Positions 33,361 through 43,624 of a stretch of 64,000 nt of DNA are shown in pieces. The stretch's first letter is position 1. Every line of letters begins with the position of its first letter. The stretch is from Pegoplata infirma. Taxonomy: Eukaryota; Arthropoda; Insecta; Diptera; Anthomyiidae. The stretch spans positions 58,986,313 to 59,050,312 of the forward strand of contig OY992537.1 in NCBI GenBank assembly GCA_963921195.1, in the 5' to 3' direction. The translations under genes and the position numbers were made by a program. The notes below the pieces were generated by a model that was given only the letters and a program-made list of their open reading frames with translations, searched no databases and had not been told where the DNA came from.

Positions 33361-33600
33361 TTAGCAAATGAAGCATTTTTATGGAAGAAGAGATTCAAAA
33401 TCCTTTGGTTAGACCCAGGGGGATAGAAAATATTGTTTTTTATTGGGCCGCTCCCCTTATATGGGCTTGAATTTAAACAAAAATCATTAAAATGATGATA
33501 AAATGGTTATTGTGGTGCAAAATGCATAATAAATGAATTGGTAAAAATTTATCGTGAGAGGAAAAGGTATCATTTTTACAAATTGAGTTAAAAAAATTAA
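33361..33600 (+). mobile_element. HINE-A internal fragment
   Basis: Words such as CAAATGAAGCATTTTTATGG, GACCCAGGGGG, TGGGCTTGAATTTAAA and GCATAATAAATGAATTGG align with the internal part of the full copy at 63163-63842. Both ends are missing. Confidence 0.6.
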
Positions 33601-33740
33601 AAAAAAAAATCAATCCGTTTCGTGTTCCATTCCATATTGTTTCATGTATGTTTCATTATTTTACGAATAAAACGCAAAGTTTTAATCAAATGCAATACGG
33701 GTGCAAAAATGTGTGCTATTTCACCACTTTTTGTCCCCTT

Positions 33741-34122
33741 ATGGTGTTTTCTTTTCTGAAAAAAAATGTTTGCCTTTTAGGGCATACATTTTTAAAATGC
33801 TTAACACTCACCTATAAAAATTTGCATTTTATTTGACTGGAATAGAACACAACATACAGAAATACTCTGCCCTGTATTTTTTAACAGCTGTTTTGAGAAA
33901 ACAACACAGAAAAAGTCAGCTGTTGTATAAGGCAATTTCAACCCCGTGATTTTTTACGGGGTAAAAAGTGCAACTTTTTTGCACTTTATAGGGCAGACAT
34001 TTTTAGAAAAGAACACGATATTCTTTATAAGGGTTGACATTTTTTAGAAAAGAACACAAAACATAATTTTCGGGGCGAAATGCAAAAAAAAGCACATTTT
34101 TTGCCAGAAAAGAAAACACCAT
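33741..34122. mobile_element. Possible small inverted-repeat element
   Basis: ATGGTGTTTTCTTTTCTG at the left is mirrored by CAGAAAAGAAAACACCAT at 34105-34122. Further AGAAAAGAACAC words occur inside. Duplication at the flanks is not clear (TT / TA). It is non-coding. Confidence 0.5.
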
Positions 34123-35008
34123 TAGAATCGAAATTTTTAAAAAGTAATTTATTCGGAATGTTTTTTTCCGCCTAAGGGTCCTACGCCCACTGGTTTTTGT
34201 AAAAATTTGTAAATGTGATAGAAGAAACAAAAATGTGCAACTTTACGAATATGCTTTTAAATACGAAAGTTATACCAAACCGCGATTTTTGGTCGAACTT
34301 TCTGAGTGGCCCTTAAAGTTAACTTACCAAATATCTCGCCCAGCAAATGATAAATAACGTTTGCCACCCTAATGTTTATTTTAATTTACCTACTTCCCTA
34401 AAGTTTGGTCTTTAACCCTGGTTATCGTTGATAAGTAGTACCATCATTTTTTTTCAAAACTTAAATTGTTGCAAACTTAACCTAAAATACTTTTTGTGAT
34501 TTATAAAGTTGTTTCTTTTTGTTTCATTGTTTTGCGTATGCTAAATTTCGATTCATTTTAAACTATTTCCTATTTTTTTTTAGCAAATTGATGATTTTCC
34601 ATTTAAGTTTTATTTTGCAATGCCAACCAACCTCTACACTTGATTAACCAGTAATTTGAACAACAATAAATAAAGTCGTTTAAAGTTCAGGCATTCAATG
34701 AAATGAAAACAAAAATGAAAATAAAATTTCAAAACTGTCTAACGGTTTTAAATTTAAATATAACCCCAGAATCAGACATACAATATGCAATACAATACCG
34801 AAACGATACACTCACAATACAATGGAATACAATAAAGGGATTCACGAAGGGTTTTGCAAAGGGTTGCAAAATTAACGTTTGCTACACTATAATTGCAAGT
34901 ATGAGAGCATATTTGCAATTGAATCTAGAAACTAAAAAAATAGCTGTTTTAATTACTATAAATAACGAATATATTTTTGCTATAAGTCAATGTTATACAT
35001 TTTGTTAT
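34123..35008. other. Non-coding stretch
   Basis: No supported gene. The frame at 34703-35110 runs into the foldback and has no domain. Confidence 0.4.
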
Positions 35009-35435
35009 TTGAGTATTGCAAGCTATAGTTTTTCGCAAGATTTGCAAGGGCAGTTTACTCTTGGAAATGCGAATAAATTCATACAAATTTCGATTACATA
35101 TTTGCAATAGTAGCATATTTGCTATGATTTTTCGCCAGATTTGCAAGCTCAGTTTACTATTGGAAATGCAAATAAATTCAAACACATCTCGATTGCATAT
35201 TTGCAATAGTAGCATATTTGCTATGATTCTACGCTAAATTTTCAGCGTAGAATCATAGCAAATATGCTACTATTGCAAATATGCAATCGAGATGTGTTTG
35301 AATTTATTTGCATTTCCAATAGTAAACTGCCCTTGCAAATCTGGCGAAAAATCATAGCAAATATGCTACTATTGCAGATATGAAATCGAAAATTGTATGA
35401 ATTTATTCGCATTCGTATAGCCTATTTTTATTTGC
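35009..35435. repeat. FB-like foldback built of tandem units
   Basis: A palindrome centred near 35242 (CTACGCTAAATTTTCAGCGTAG). Each arm holds two tandem units of about 125 bp with GCAGTTTACT, GGAAATGCRAATAAATTC and CAATAGTAGCATATTTGC. Tandem repeats within inverted arms are the architecture of Drosophila Foldback (FB) elements; homology to FB is not claimed. The frames on both strands (35016-35237, 34949-35215) are repeat translations. Confidence 0.75.
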
Positions 35436-35647
35436 TGTTTTGGTATAGATAACACTGTGCAACAAGAAAAATGAGCCTCAATGGCTTCAACGCCATGTGA
35501 AAGTAGACCATCAAATGGACAAGATCACCAAAGGGTTTTGCAAAGTCAGTTTGGATTTCTTTTTTATAGCCCACTGAAGTTTTTATTTTTTTATCAAAGG
35601 CGTTTGGAAAACGTCTAAAATACTAAATTAAGAACACATCTGAGTTA

Positions 35648-36083
35648 CTCGCTAAAAACTTGTAATTTTCACAAAAATAAAAAAGTAAATTTACAATTTG
35701 GAAGCATTAAAGCGTGAAAATTTAACAAAATTTTAATTTTAATTAATTTAATTTTAATTAATGTTTTTGAAGCAGAGAAGTTTTACTCATAAAATGGATT
35801 TAACTAAAACTTTGTAAATTTACAGTTTTTTTTGTAAAATTTTGAACTCATAAATGCATTTAACTAAAACTTTGTTAATTTACAGAGTTTTTTGGTAAAA
35901 TTCTTCTTGGTTTTATCAATATTTTACAGATAATTCTGTAAATTTACAGTTTTTTTTATCGAAATCATTTTACAGAGTTTTCTTCGTAAAATAACAAAAA
36001 ATCTTGCTAGTTGGAAATCTATGGTATTTTCTGCTGGCTCAGCAGAGTATCTCTGTAATTTAACAGAGTGATTATTTTGAGTG
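35648..36083. mobile_element. TA-flanked MITE, CACTC-type (copy 4)
   Basis: Inserted in the left arm only: TA at 35646-35647 and 36084-36085, right end ATTATTTTGAGTG. The left end CTCGCTAAAAAC is diverged. The mirrored right arm (about 37650-37660) has no such insert. The interior has GTAAATTTACAG repeats. Confidence 0.65.
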
Positions 36084-36158
36084 TACTTTTGAGCCAAAAA
36101 TGATGTTCTGATGTGTTTTATAAAATTTTATGATGATTCTTTTCTTTAACCAAATTAA

Positions 36159-37247
36159 CCCTATGGCTCCCGTTTTAATGGGTCAATTTTGTCCTTTTTT
36201 AAAAAGAAATACAAAAAAAGGCAGTTAGAGGGTTAAAATGTTTTACAAATGTTTTCTGCATCAAATTTTACTAGGGTGCGTCTAAGACAGATAGTTCTTC
36301 CAGCATATAGAAAGTTTATTTGCAAAAAGAAAAAAAAATTAAAAAAAAAAAAAACCGGGAAAAAAATTTTTTGTAAAAAAAAATTCGACGAAAATGTTTT
36401 TTTTTTGTCAACTGACACAACTTTTCAAATCAATGTCTTCCGATCTACTGTCCTAGTGGATAGTATTGCAGACACAATTTTTCAACGAGATCGGTCAAGG
36501 ACTCTCTGAGTTAGAGAGGGTCGAAATTTGACATTTTGGCCAAAGTGTTTATTCTCATCCATGTAACTTCTTACCAATTTTTTTTAGCAAAATGTGTTCC
36601 AAATAGTTTAGATAGCTATTTCTTCAATCTTGCGAGAAAAAAAATTAAAAAAAAAAAAATAAAAAAAAAAATATATTCTTTTTTTAAATCAAAAACTTTT
36701 TTGACTTTTTTGTCAAATCGGGCCCTTTTTTTGACTCAAAAGAAAGCCTAGGTCTTTTCCTTACCTAATTCTTCTTCGTCCTCAAATATATTTTTGTTTT
36801 AATTCGGCTGCTGGTTGACACATGCGAACAGAATTGATCACCGAATGGTATTTAAGCAAGTACAAACATATTTTTTTTACAAAAAAACATTTTCGTCGAA
36901 TTTTTTTTTACCAACAAAATTTTTTCGCGGATTTTTTTTAATGTTTGTTTTGTTTTTTTTTTTTTTTGCAAATAAATTTTGTTACATTGTGGAGGGTATC
37001 AATACATTCGACAAAGTCGAATTTAACTTTTTTACTTTTTTTTTATATTTCGGCCAAAAAAAAATTGAATATTTTAACATTTTTAAGCATTTTCTATATG
37101 CTGGACGAACTTTCTGTCTTAGACGTGCCCTAGTAAGATTTGATGCAGAAAATAAACATTTTAACCATCTAAATGCCTTTTTAAAGACTTCTTTGTATTT
37201 CTTTTAAAAAAGGACAAAAATGACCCCTTAAAACGGGAGCTAGAGGG
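36159..37247. mobile_element. Inner foldback bounded by TTAA (piggyBac-like?)
   Basis: CCCTATGGCTCCCGTTTTAA at the left is mirrored by TTAAAACGGGAGCTAGAGGG at the right, with TTAA at 36155-36158 and 37248-37251. A short block with the same borders (TTAACCCTCTAA ... GTTAGAGGGTTAA) also occurs at 37495-37586. The palindrome continues past the TTAA, so these may be units of the outer foldback rather than an independent insertion. HINE-B 3' sequence lies inside at about 36800-37045. Confidence 0.5.
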
Positions 37248-37850
37248 TTAATTTGGTCAAAGAAAAGAATCATAATAAAATTGTGTAAAACACATCAGAA
37301 CATAATTTTTAGCTCAAAACTATATTTGCACTGTTTTTTGTCGATATTTTTTAATACTGCTTTGGTAAAAAAAAATAACAAACATTGATTATTTATACTT
37401 GACCCTTTTTAAGCAATTTGCGCATGTCGCACAAACTTTGAACATTTGACAACCCCTAGTGAAATTTTATGAGGAAAATATTTGTAAAACATTTTAACCC
37501 TCTAAATGGACGTTTTATTAGACTTCTGTATTTAGTTTTTGAATAAGGACTAAAATGACCCCTTAAAACGGCAGTTAGAGGGTTAAAATGTTCTAAGAAA
37601 AGAACCGCCATAAAATTTCACTGAAAACATCAAATCGTATTTTGAAGCTCAGATGTGTTCTTATTTTAGTATTTTTGACGTTTTCCAAACGCCTTTGATA
37701 AAAAAATAGAAACTTCAGTGGGCTATAAAAAAGAAATCCGTACTGACTTTGCAAAACCCTTTGGTGATTTTGTCCATTTGATGGTCTACTTTCATATGGC
37801 GTTGAAGGCATTGAGGCTCAATGCGATGACCCAAACTTTGTTGCACAGTG

Positions 37851-38123
37851 TAATTGAAAAATCCATAATTTTTGAGATACCATTGTGAATAGCCTTAATG
37901 TATGAGTTGTATCTAAATAATATAACAAAAACTTTAGTGGCACGATGATGGTAAAACCCATACAATGACATAAAAATAAATTGTCTAAGTCAGCAATCAA
38001 TAAAAATACTTTAAAAACATTAAATTTTAGGTCATCATTATACAAAAGTTACATACATATACATGTGAAATTTACAAACACACACATGCAAATAAATTCA
38101 CATACATATGTTTAAACTATACA
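37851..38123. other. Short non-coding stretch
   Basis: Nothing recognised apart from ACATATG-rich sequence just before the stack at 38124. Confidence 0.4.
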
Positions 38124-39137
38124 TTAGGGTGGCACCAGTACCGTTTTAACCATTAGGGCAGACTGGGAACGTGTCCAAGGCCCCGACATTAAGGAGGCCT
38201 CGAAAAGCAAATTTGCATTACATAAAAATAATTTTTTTCGCAAAGAGAAAGTTTCAGATTTTAAAACAATAAATGTTTAGAATTTTTTTTTAGATTTTGA
38301 GACATTATTCGAATAGAAATAGTTTAAGATTCTGAGACATTTTTCTTACAGGAAAAGTCTCAGATTCTGAAACATTTTTCGTATAGAAAAAGTTTTTCTG
38401 AGAAATTTTTCGTATAGAAAAAGCTGTGATTCTAAGAAATTTTTCGTGTAGAAAAAGTTTCAGATTCTAAACCATTTTTCGTATATAAAAATTCTCAAAT
38501 TCTAATACATCTTTGTATAGAAAGTGTCTCAGATTCTGAAATATTTTTTGTATAAAACAATTCTCAGATTTTAAAATATTTTTCGTTTAGAAAAGGTCTC
38601 AGATTCTTAAACTTTTTTCGTATACACACAAAAAAAAAATTGTCAAACTACTAGGAAAAGACTCGTAATCCCATTTTACCAATATTTGACAGTTTTCCTT
38701 GTTTTTTAACAAACAAATTTACATTTTTATACCCTCCAACCACCAGCGTTTAAGTTACTACGAAGAAAGTAGCTTAAACAACCAAAATTGACGATATGTG
38801 TAGTTTTAAAAACAAACAATATGTAAATCATTCAATTGCTATAGCTACTAATACTTGCATATTTCTGTTTTTGTAGCGAGAGCTTACGATTGTTTTTAAA
38901 AATGAATAAGTAGCAAAAAAAACAAAAACATTAGAATTGTGTAGCCTACAAGTAGCCTACAAATTATTTTTGGTAGCCTACCTGTAGCCTACAAATTATT
39001 TTTGGTAGCCTACCTGTAGCCTACAAATTATTTTTGGTAGCCTACAAATATTGTTTTTGTAGCCTACAAAGAAAAAATTTAATAAAACTATAACACACAC
39101 ACACACTTATCTTGTTTAACATAACTGTTTTATTTTA

Positions 39138-39578
39138 TACGGTATTTACACCAACGAAAACAATATTCAATATTTTTTTGGTTTTTGGCAAAAACTACAT
39201 AAATTTTCCATACAATTTAAAAACTGCGTTGCCAACTAAAACTGAACAAAAACTAGAATTTAGGTTGTGGTCTATGCTACTATTAATTCAGTGTGAATGT
39301 TTTTTTCAATTTTCTTTTGGTAAAAACGAATGTCAAAATAAAAATATTTGTTTTTTTGTTAAATTAATATTCAAATCTTTAAAAAAAGTAAATAAATGTG
39401 TAATTTAATTTTTTTAATAACGTGTGGCTATTGTAATTTTGTGTTTTTTAGTGAATTTAGAAAATAATTAATTTGATTTGACAAACAAAAACTCTTTTTA
39501 TTCGGTGTAAACAGTTTGGTTTTCCAAAATGCTTTTTTGCCAAAAACAAGTTAGTTTTTGTTTGGTCTAAACATAGTA
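39138..39578. mobile_element. TWA-flanked small DNA transposon (copy 2)
   Basis: A reverse-complement relative of 12912-13357 over its whole length; TTA at 39135-39137 and 39579-39581. The ends TACGGTATTTACACCAAC and (reversed) TACTATGTTTAGACCAAAC match copy 1. It is nested in the hAT. Confidence 0.75.
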
Positions 39579-39690
39579 TTAATGTGTATAAAGAATAGGG
39601 TTGGATTGTTTTAATGTAAAATTATAATTCAACTTCTCAAAAAAAAAAACTTTGGCAAACATTGTTGTGGTGTTCCCTTGTCATTAAAAG

Positions 39691-39946
39691 TAGAGATGGG
39701 CACATGAGCAGATTAGAACGTGATTCACGCATGACCACGCTTGAGTGTGACTAAATTCAATTTTACTCACGCGCGTGTGAGTGGAGTGTGCGTGAGTTTC
39801 GTGAGTGAGAGTTGTATTAAATTTACTCACGTGATTGTGAGTTTGAGTAGAAAAAATTTGCTCGTGAGAGAGTGTGCGTGATTAAAAAATTCCTGTCGTG
39901 GGCGTGAGTGAGTTTGAGTCAAAAATCACTCACGCGCACATCTCTA
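39691..39946. mobile_element. hAT MITE, TAGAGATGGG ends (copy 1)
   Basis: TAGAGATGGGCACATGAG at the left, (reversed) TAGAGATGTGCGCGTGAG at the right; flanking 8-mers ATTAAAAG (39683-39690) and ATTAAAAC (39947-39954). The body is GTGAGTGAGTGTGCGTGAG-like short repeats. Confidence 0.8.
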
Positions 39947-40000
39947 ATTAAAACCATGTTTTGTGTATTTTTCACCACGTGAATTTTCGAAAACCCAATG

Positions 40001-40411
40001 TAGAGATGGGTGCTTGAGTGGATTTTGACTCACACTCACTCAAGCTCACGCAAAAATAATCGAATCACTCACGCATTTTTTTGTTCACGCTCACTCACTA
40101 TTCACGTGAGTAATAAAAATCTTACTCACGCCAGATTCAATCACGCTCACGCGTGAGTCACGCAAAATCTACTCACGCAATAAAATTCTCTTACCAAAAA
40201 AAAAAAACTCCAAAAATTTTTTTTTACAAAAAATAAAAAAATTGGGCTAATCTAAAAATCTTATCACGCAAACTCACGCAAAAAATAAATGACTCACTCA
40301 CTCAGATTTTTTTTCAGCTCACACTCACTCACAATCACGTGATTTAAATGAAAATCACTCACGCGTGATTCACGTGAATCACGCAAATCAGGTGACCAGC
40401 GCCTATCTCTA
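40001..40411. mobile_element. hAT MITE, TAGAGATGGG ends (copy 2)
   Basis: TAGAGATGGGTGCTTGAG at the left, (reversed) TAGAGATAGGCGCTGG at the right, with an exact 8-bp duplication ACCCAATG at 39993-40000 and 40412-40419. The body is CACTCACGC-type repeats. A partial relative lies at 30887-31040. Confidence 0.88.
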
Positions 40412-42252
40412 ACCCAATGTTAATGTCACGGTTTTTCTCATAACTTCTGAGCGTCTAGACCGATAATATTAAAATCGCGTACATATTCGAAAATATCGAA
40501 AAATTCGACAAAATTCCAAATTTTTCTATATTTTTTTGACCAAAATTAAAAGAATTTTATTAAAAATTATTATTATTCTTTTTTCGATGTTGTATTCATT
40601 TTACACCATCTTAACGAACATTTGTTAACAATGTGATACTGTAGTAATACTGTAGTAATACAACTGTAGTAATACTACTGTAGTAATACTGTAGTAATAC
40701 TGTAGCCTACAAATATACTACTGTAGTATATTTGTAGGCTACAACAATAAAATTTGTTTTCCGCTACTGCTCTGTTTGGAGTTTTTATTTTTTTCATGTT
40801 GTTGTAGTTTAAGCAAACACAAAAAAGAAAAGTAAACAAAAGCTATAACTTATAATATTGAAATTGTTTGAAGTGATATGAAAAGCAAAGGCAAAAAAAC
40901 GGGTAGCTAACGTAGCCTTTCACACGCTGCCAACCACAGTATGGGGGTATACTCACTTTGTCATTCCGTGTGTAACGCATCGAAATATCGGTCTAGGACC
41001 CCATAAATTTGTTTTATTGATCAGTGATCGATTCTAAGATATTCTAGCGATGTCCGTCCGTCTGTCCGTCTGTAGAGGACACGATGCAGTCCAAAATAAA
41101 AGAGCTAGACTCCCGAAGTTTGGCACAAATATGTCTTATATTCCTAGGCAGGTTAAGTTCGGAAATGGGAAAAATCGGACCAAGGGGAAAAAAGTTCCCC
41201 GTTGGAGAACTAAACCAACCCATGAAAAATCGCATTTTTTGCAGAGTTTTTAGTACTTTTGGTAAGCAAATGCAACATTCTTATCTCAGAAGAAGTTCAA
41301 AATCGCAAGGGGAAGGTGCCCCTTACGTCTCCCACCAACCCCTAAAAAAAAGACGCCCCTGGATTTTTTTATTTTTTTTTTTTACATTTTGGAGGGTATA
41401 AAAGATTCGGCACAGCCGAATGTAACACTCTGACTTGTTTTTTTATAATTTTAAAACTTTTTACAAATTTCCAAGATAATTTTACAAAAAAATCTAGTAA
41501 ATTCACGAGAATTCCTTGTAATTGCTCCAAAAAAAACTGTAAATAAACAATTTTTTTGGTAAAAAGCTTGTAAAGTTACAAAACTATTGGAAAAAAATGT
41601 GTAAAGTTACTAGGAATTCTCGTAAAACGGAGGTAGCAAAAAATCTAGTAAAGTGTAAATTTTATTGTGTCAAAAAATTTGTAGATTTACAATTTTATTG
41701 GTAAAAACCTTGTAAAATTACAAAATTATTGGTAAAAAGCTTGTAAAATTACTAGGAATTTTTGTCAAATAGGAGGTAGAAAAAAAAAAAGTTACAAGTT
41801 TTTCTTGTAATTTTACAAGGTTTTTTTTGAGTGTAGAAAAAGTCTCAGATTCTGGTGTATTTTTCTTACACAAATCTCTCAGATTCTGAGACATTTTTCG
41901 TATAAAAATGTTTCAAATTCTGAGACATTTTTCGTGTAGAAATAGTCCCAGATACTGAGATATTTTTCGTATAGAAAAAGTCCCAGATTCTGAGACTTTT
42001 ATTGTATAGAAAAAGTCCCAGATTCGAAAAGTTTTTTTGTATTGAAAAAGTCCCAGATTCTGAGACAATTTTCGTGTAGAAGATGTATCAGCTTCTGAGA
42101 CATTATTTTGCCCGGCAATCGACGAAATTCAAAAATAGTAGTTTTTCGTGTTGATAAATAACATAAAATTTGAAAAAGGGTGAAAAAGAGCATTTTTTCT
42201 ATTTCTGTACACATTGTAAAACACGATAAAGATGTCACAGATCAGAATAATA

Positions 42253-42951
42253 TTTTTATACCCCACAACCACAGTATGGGGGTATAATCACTTTGTCATT
42301 CCGTGTGTAATGCATCGAAATATCGGTCTAGGACCCTATAAAGTATATATATTATTGATCAGTAATCGATTCTAAGACATTCCAGCAATGTCCGCCCGTC
42401 CGTCTGTAGAGGACACGATAAAGTCCAAAATAAAAGAGATAGACTTTCGATGTTTGGCACAAATATTTCTTATATTCCTAGGCTGGTTAAGTTCGGAAAT
42501 GGGCAAAATCGGACTAAGCGAAAATAGGTCCCCCTTGGAGAACTAAACCAACCTCTGAAAAACGGTATTTTTTGCAGGGTATTTTGTACTTTTTTTAAGC
42601 AAAAGCAACATTTTTATGTCAGAGGAAGCTAAGAACCCTGCATGTGGACCCAGCGGATAAAAAAAAAACAAAAAAAAGTTTGACACGCCCCTTTTGTGGA
42701 CGTGGATATAAGAAATGTATTTTAATAATGATTTATTGGATTAAATAATTGTCAGAATCATAATAAATCCATTTGATAACATCTATCGCAAGGGGAAGGT
42801 ATCCCCCAATGTCTCCCACCAAACCCCCAAACCACCCACCTACCGCCCCCCTCCCTCCACCAAAAAAGGACGCCCCTGAAATTTTTGTTTTACATTTTGG
42901 AGGGTATAAAAGATTTGGCACAGCCGAATTTAACACTCTCACTTGTTTTTT
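42253..42951 (+). mobile_element. HINE subfamily A (complete)
   Basis: TTTTTATACCCCACAACCAC, GGGGGTATAATCACTTTGTC, GTCCGCCCGTCCGTCTG at about 42390, and 3' end GGAGGGTATAAAAGATTTGG then GCACAGCCGAATTTAACAC. The hairpin has one mismatch. It lies just after array 2. Confidence 0.85.
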
Positions 42952-43134
42952 TCTAATATCGTTTCTTGTCAAAACTAAAAAAAAAGTTTTTAAAAAAAAT
43001 TTGGAGTGAGACTCCAATGGCCCTCAAACTTGTTTCAATGCTAATTTTAAAGCTAGAATCCTTAACCTACCAAAATGAAACTTTTTGTAGCTAAAAGTTA
43101 AATAATAATTAAAATCAAAAAATTGGAAAAGCTT

Positions 43135-43300
43135 TTTTGAAGTTCAAAATCGTTTGGGGAAGGTAAACCATAAAGTCTCCCACCAACTCACCCCCCCCCA
43201 AAAAAAAAAGAGGCCCCTGGATTTTTTTATATTGTTTTTTACATTTTGAAGGGTATAAAAGATTCGGCACAGCCGAATGTAACACTCTCACTTGTTTTAG
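43135..43300 (+). mobile_element. HINE-A 3' fragment
   Basis: GGGAAGGTAAACCATAAAG, GAAGGGTATAAAAGATTCGG, the hairpin TTCGGCACAGCCGAA and TGTAACACTCTCACTTGTTTT. The 5' half is missing. Confidence 0.75.
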
Positions 43301-43624
43301 TTTGTATACATTTTTTTTAGGGCCAACCCTCCAGCTGGTTAATATTATCCGTTTTCGTTAAAAAATTTAAAACTACAGTTTTTAAACCAAAAGGAACCAT
43401 AATTTGCAGGACAATCAACTATATTCGAAAAAATCATTATTCGTGCCACCCTAATAAATATGTTTATACTATACATGCAAACAAAATAAATACAATGAAT
43501 GTAAAGTATTCCCATTGCCCTCATAGTATAATTTCTTTCGTTTATTTGTATACCCTACATATGAACTTCAAAAAAGAGCTCCTACCAATTTATTTCTTTA
43601 TTTCTTCACTATAGTATCGTCGTA

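Larger units (their letters stand above)
35453..37850. mobile_element. Large composite foldback, CACTGTGCAACAA ends
   Basis: CACTGTGCAACAA at the left is mirrored by TTGTTGCACAGTG at the right, with TAA at 35450-35452 and 37851-37853. The outer arms (35453-35645 and about 37650-37850) share GGCTTCAACGCCAT-like and TAGCCCACTGAAG words. The inner arms contain TTAACCC...GGGTTAA blocks. CACTG ends with a 3-bp duplication would fit a CACTA-like element, but this is tentative. It is non-coding and contains a MITE, an inner foldback and a HINE piece. Confidence 0.65.
38744..40929. mobile_element. Non-autonomous hAT (CAGCGT ends, 8-bp TSD)
   Basis: Starts CAGCGTTTAAGTTACTACG; the other end, reversed, is CAGCGTGTGAAAGGCTACG. 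An exact 8-bp duplication CCAACCAC lies at 38736-38743 and 40930-40937. Subterminal GTAGCCTACAAATTATTTTT repeats occupy 38940-39075, and GTAGTAATACT repeats lie at 40630-40735. There is no transposase. It contains three smaller elements. Confidence 0.9.
38724..41442 (+). mobile_element. HINE subfamily A, split by a hAT
   Basis: TTTTTATACCCTCCAACCAC (38724-38743) continues after the hAT as CCAACCACAGTATGGGGG (40930), then (GTCC)n at about 41053 and GGAGGGTATAAAAGATTCGG with the hairpin TTCGGCACAGCCGAA near 41405, ending ACTTGTTTTTTT. It sits inside a MITE. Confidence 0.85.
38625..41833. mobile_element. TA-flanked MITE, CACAC/GAGTG ends (copy 5), carrying a HINE
   Basis: CACACAAAAAAAAAATTG at the left and TTTTTTTTGAGTG at the right, with TA at 38623-38624 and 41834-41835. 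The flanks TTTTTCGTA and TAGAAAAAGTC rejoin as a minisatellite unit, so the array is the empty-site control. Excluding the nested HINE the MITE is about 490 bp and aligns with 8541-8900. Confidence 0.85.
38265..42105. repeat. Minisatellite array 2 (TCTCAGATTCTGAGACATTTTT unit type), interrupted
   Basis: Units with GATTCTGAGACATTTTTCG followed by TATAGAAAAAGTCTCAG occupy 38265-38624 and 41836-42105. It is the same unit as array 1 at 3290, with CG in place of CC before TATAG. The join at 38624/41836 reconstructs one unit. Confidence 0.85.
38124..43454. mobile_element. Outermost layer of a nested stack, TTAGGGTGGCAC ends
   Basis: TTAGGGTGGCACCAGTACC at the left is mirrored by GTGCCACCCTAA at 43443-43454. 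A roughly 19-bp direct repeat (ATATGTTTAWACTATACAT) lies immediately left (38107-38125, overlapping) and a few bases right (43458-43476). The body contains minisatellite array 2, two HINEs, a HINE 3' piece and the nested MITE/HINE/hAT. The superfamily is unknown. Confidence 0.5.

Noticed and set aside
35453..37850. A second Transib because the ends read CACTGTG
   Set aside because: There is no nonamer at 23 bp, and the flanking duplication is 3 bp (TAA), not 5 bp GC-rich.
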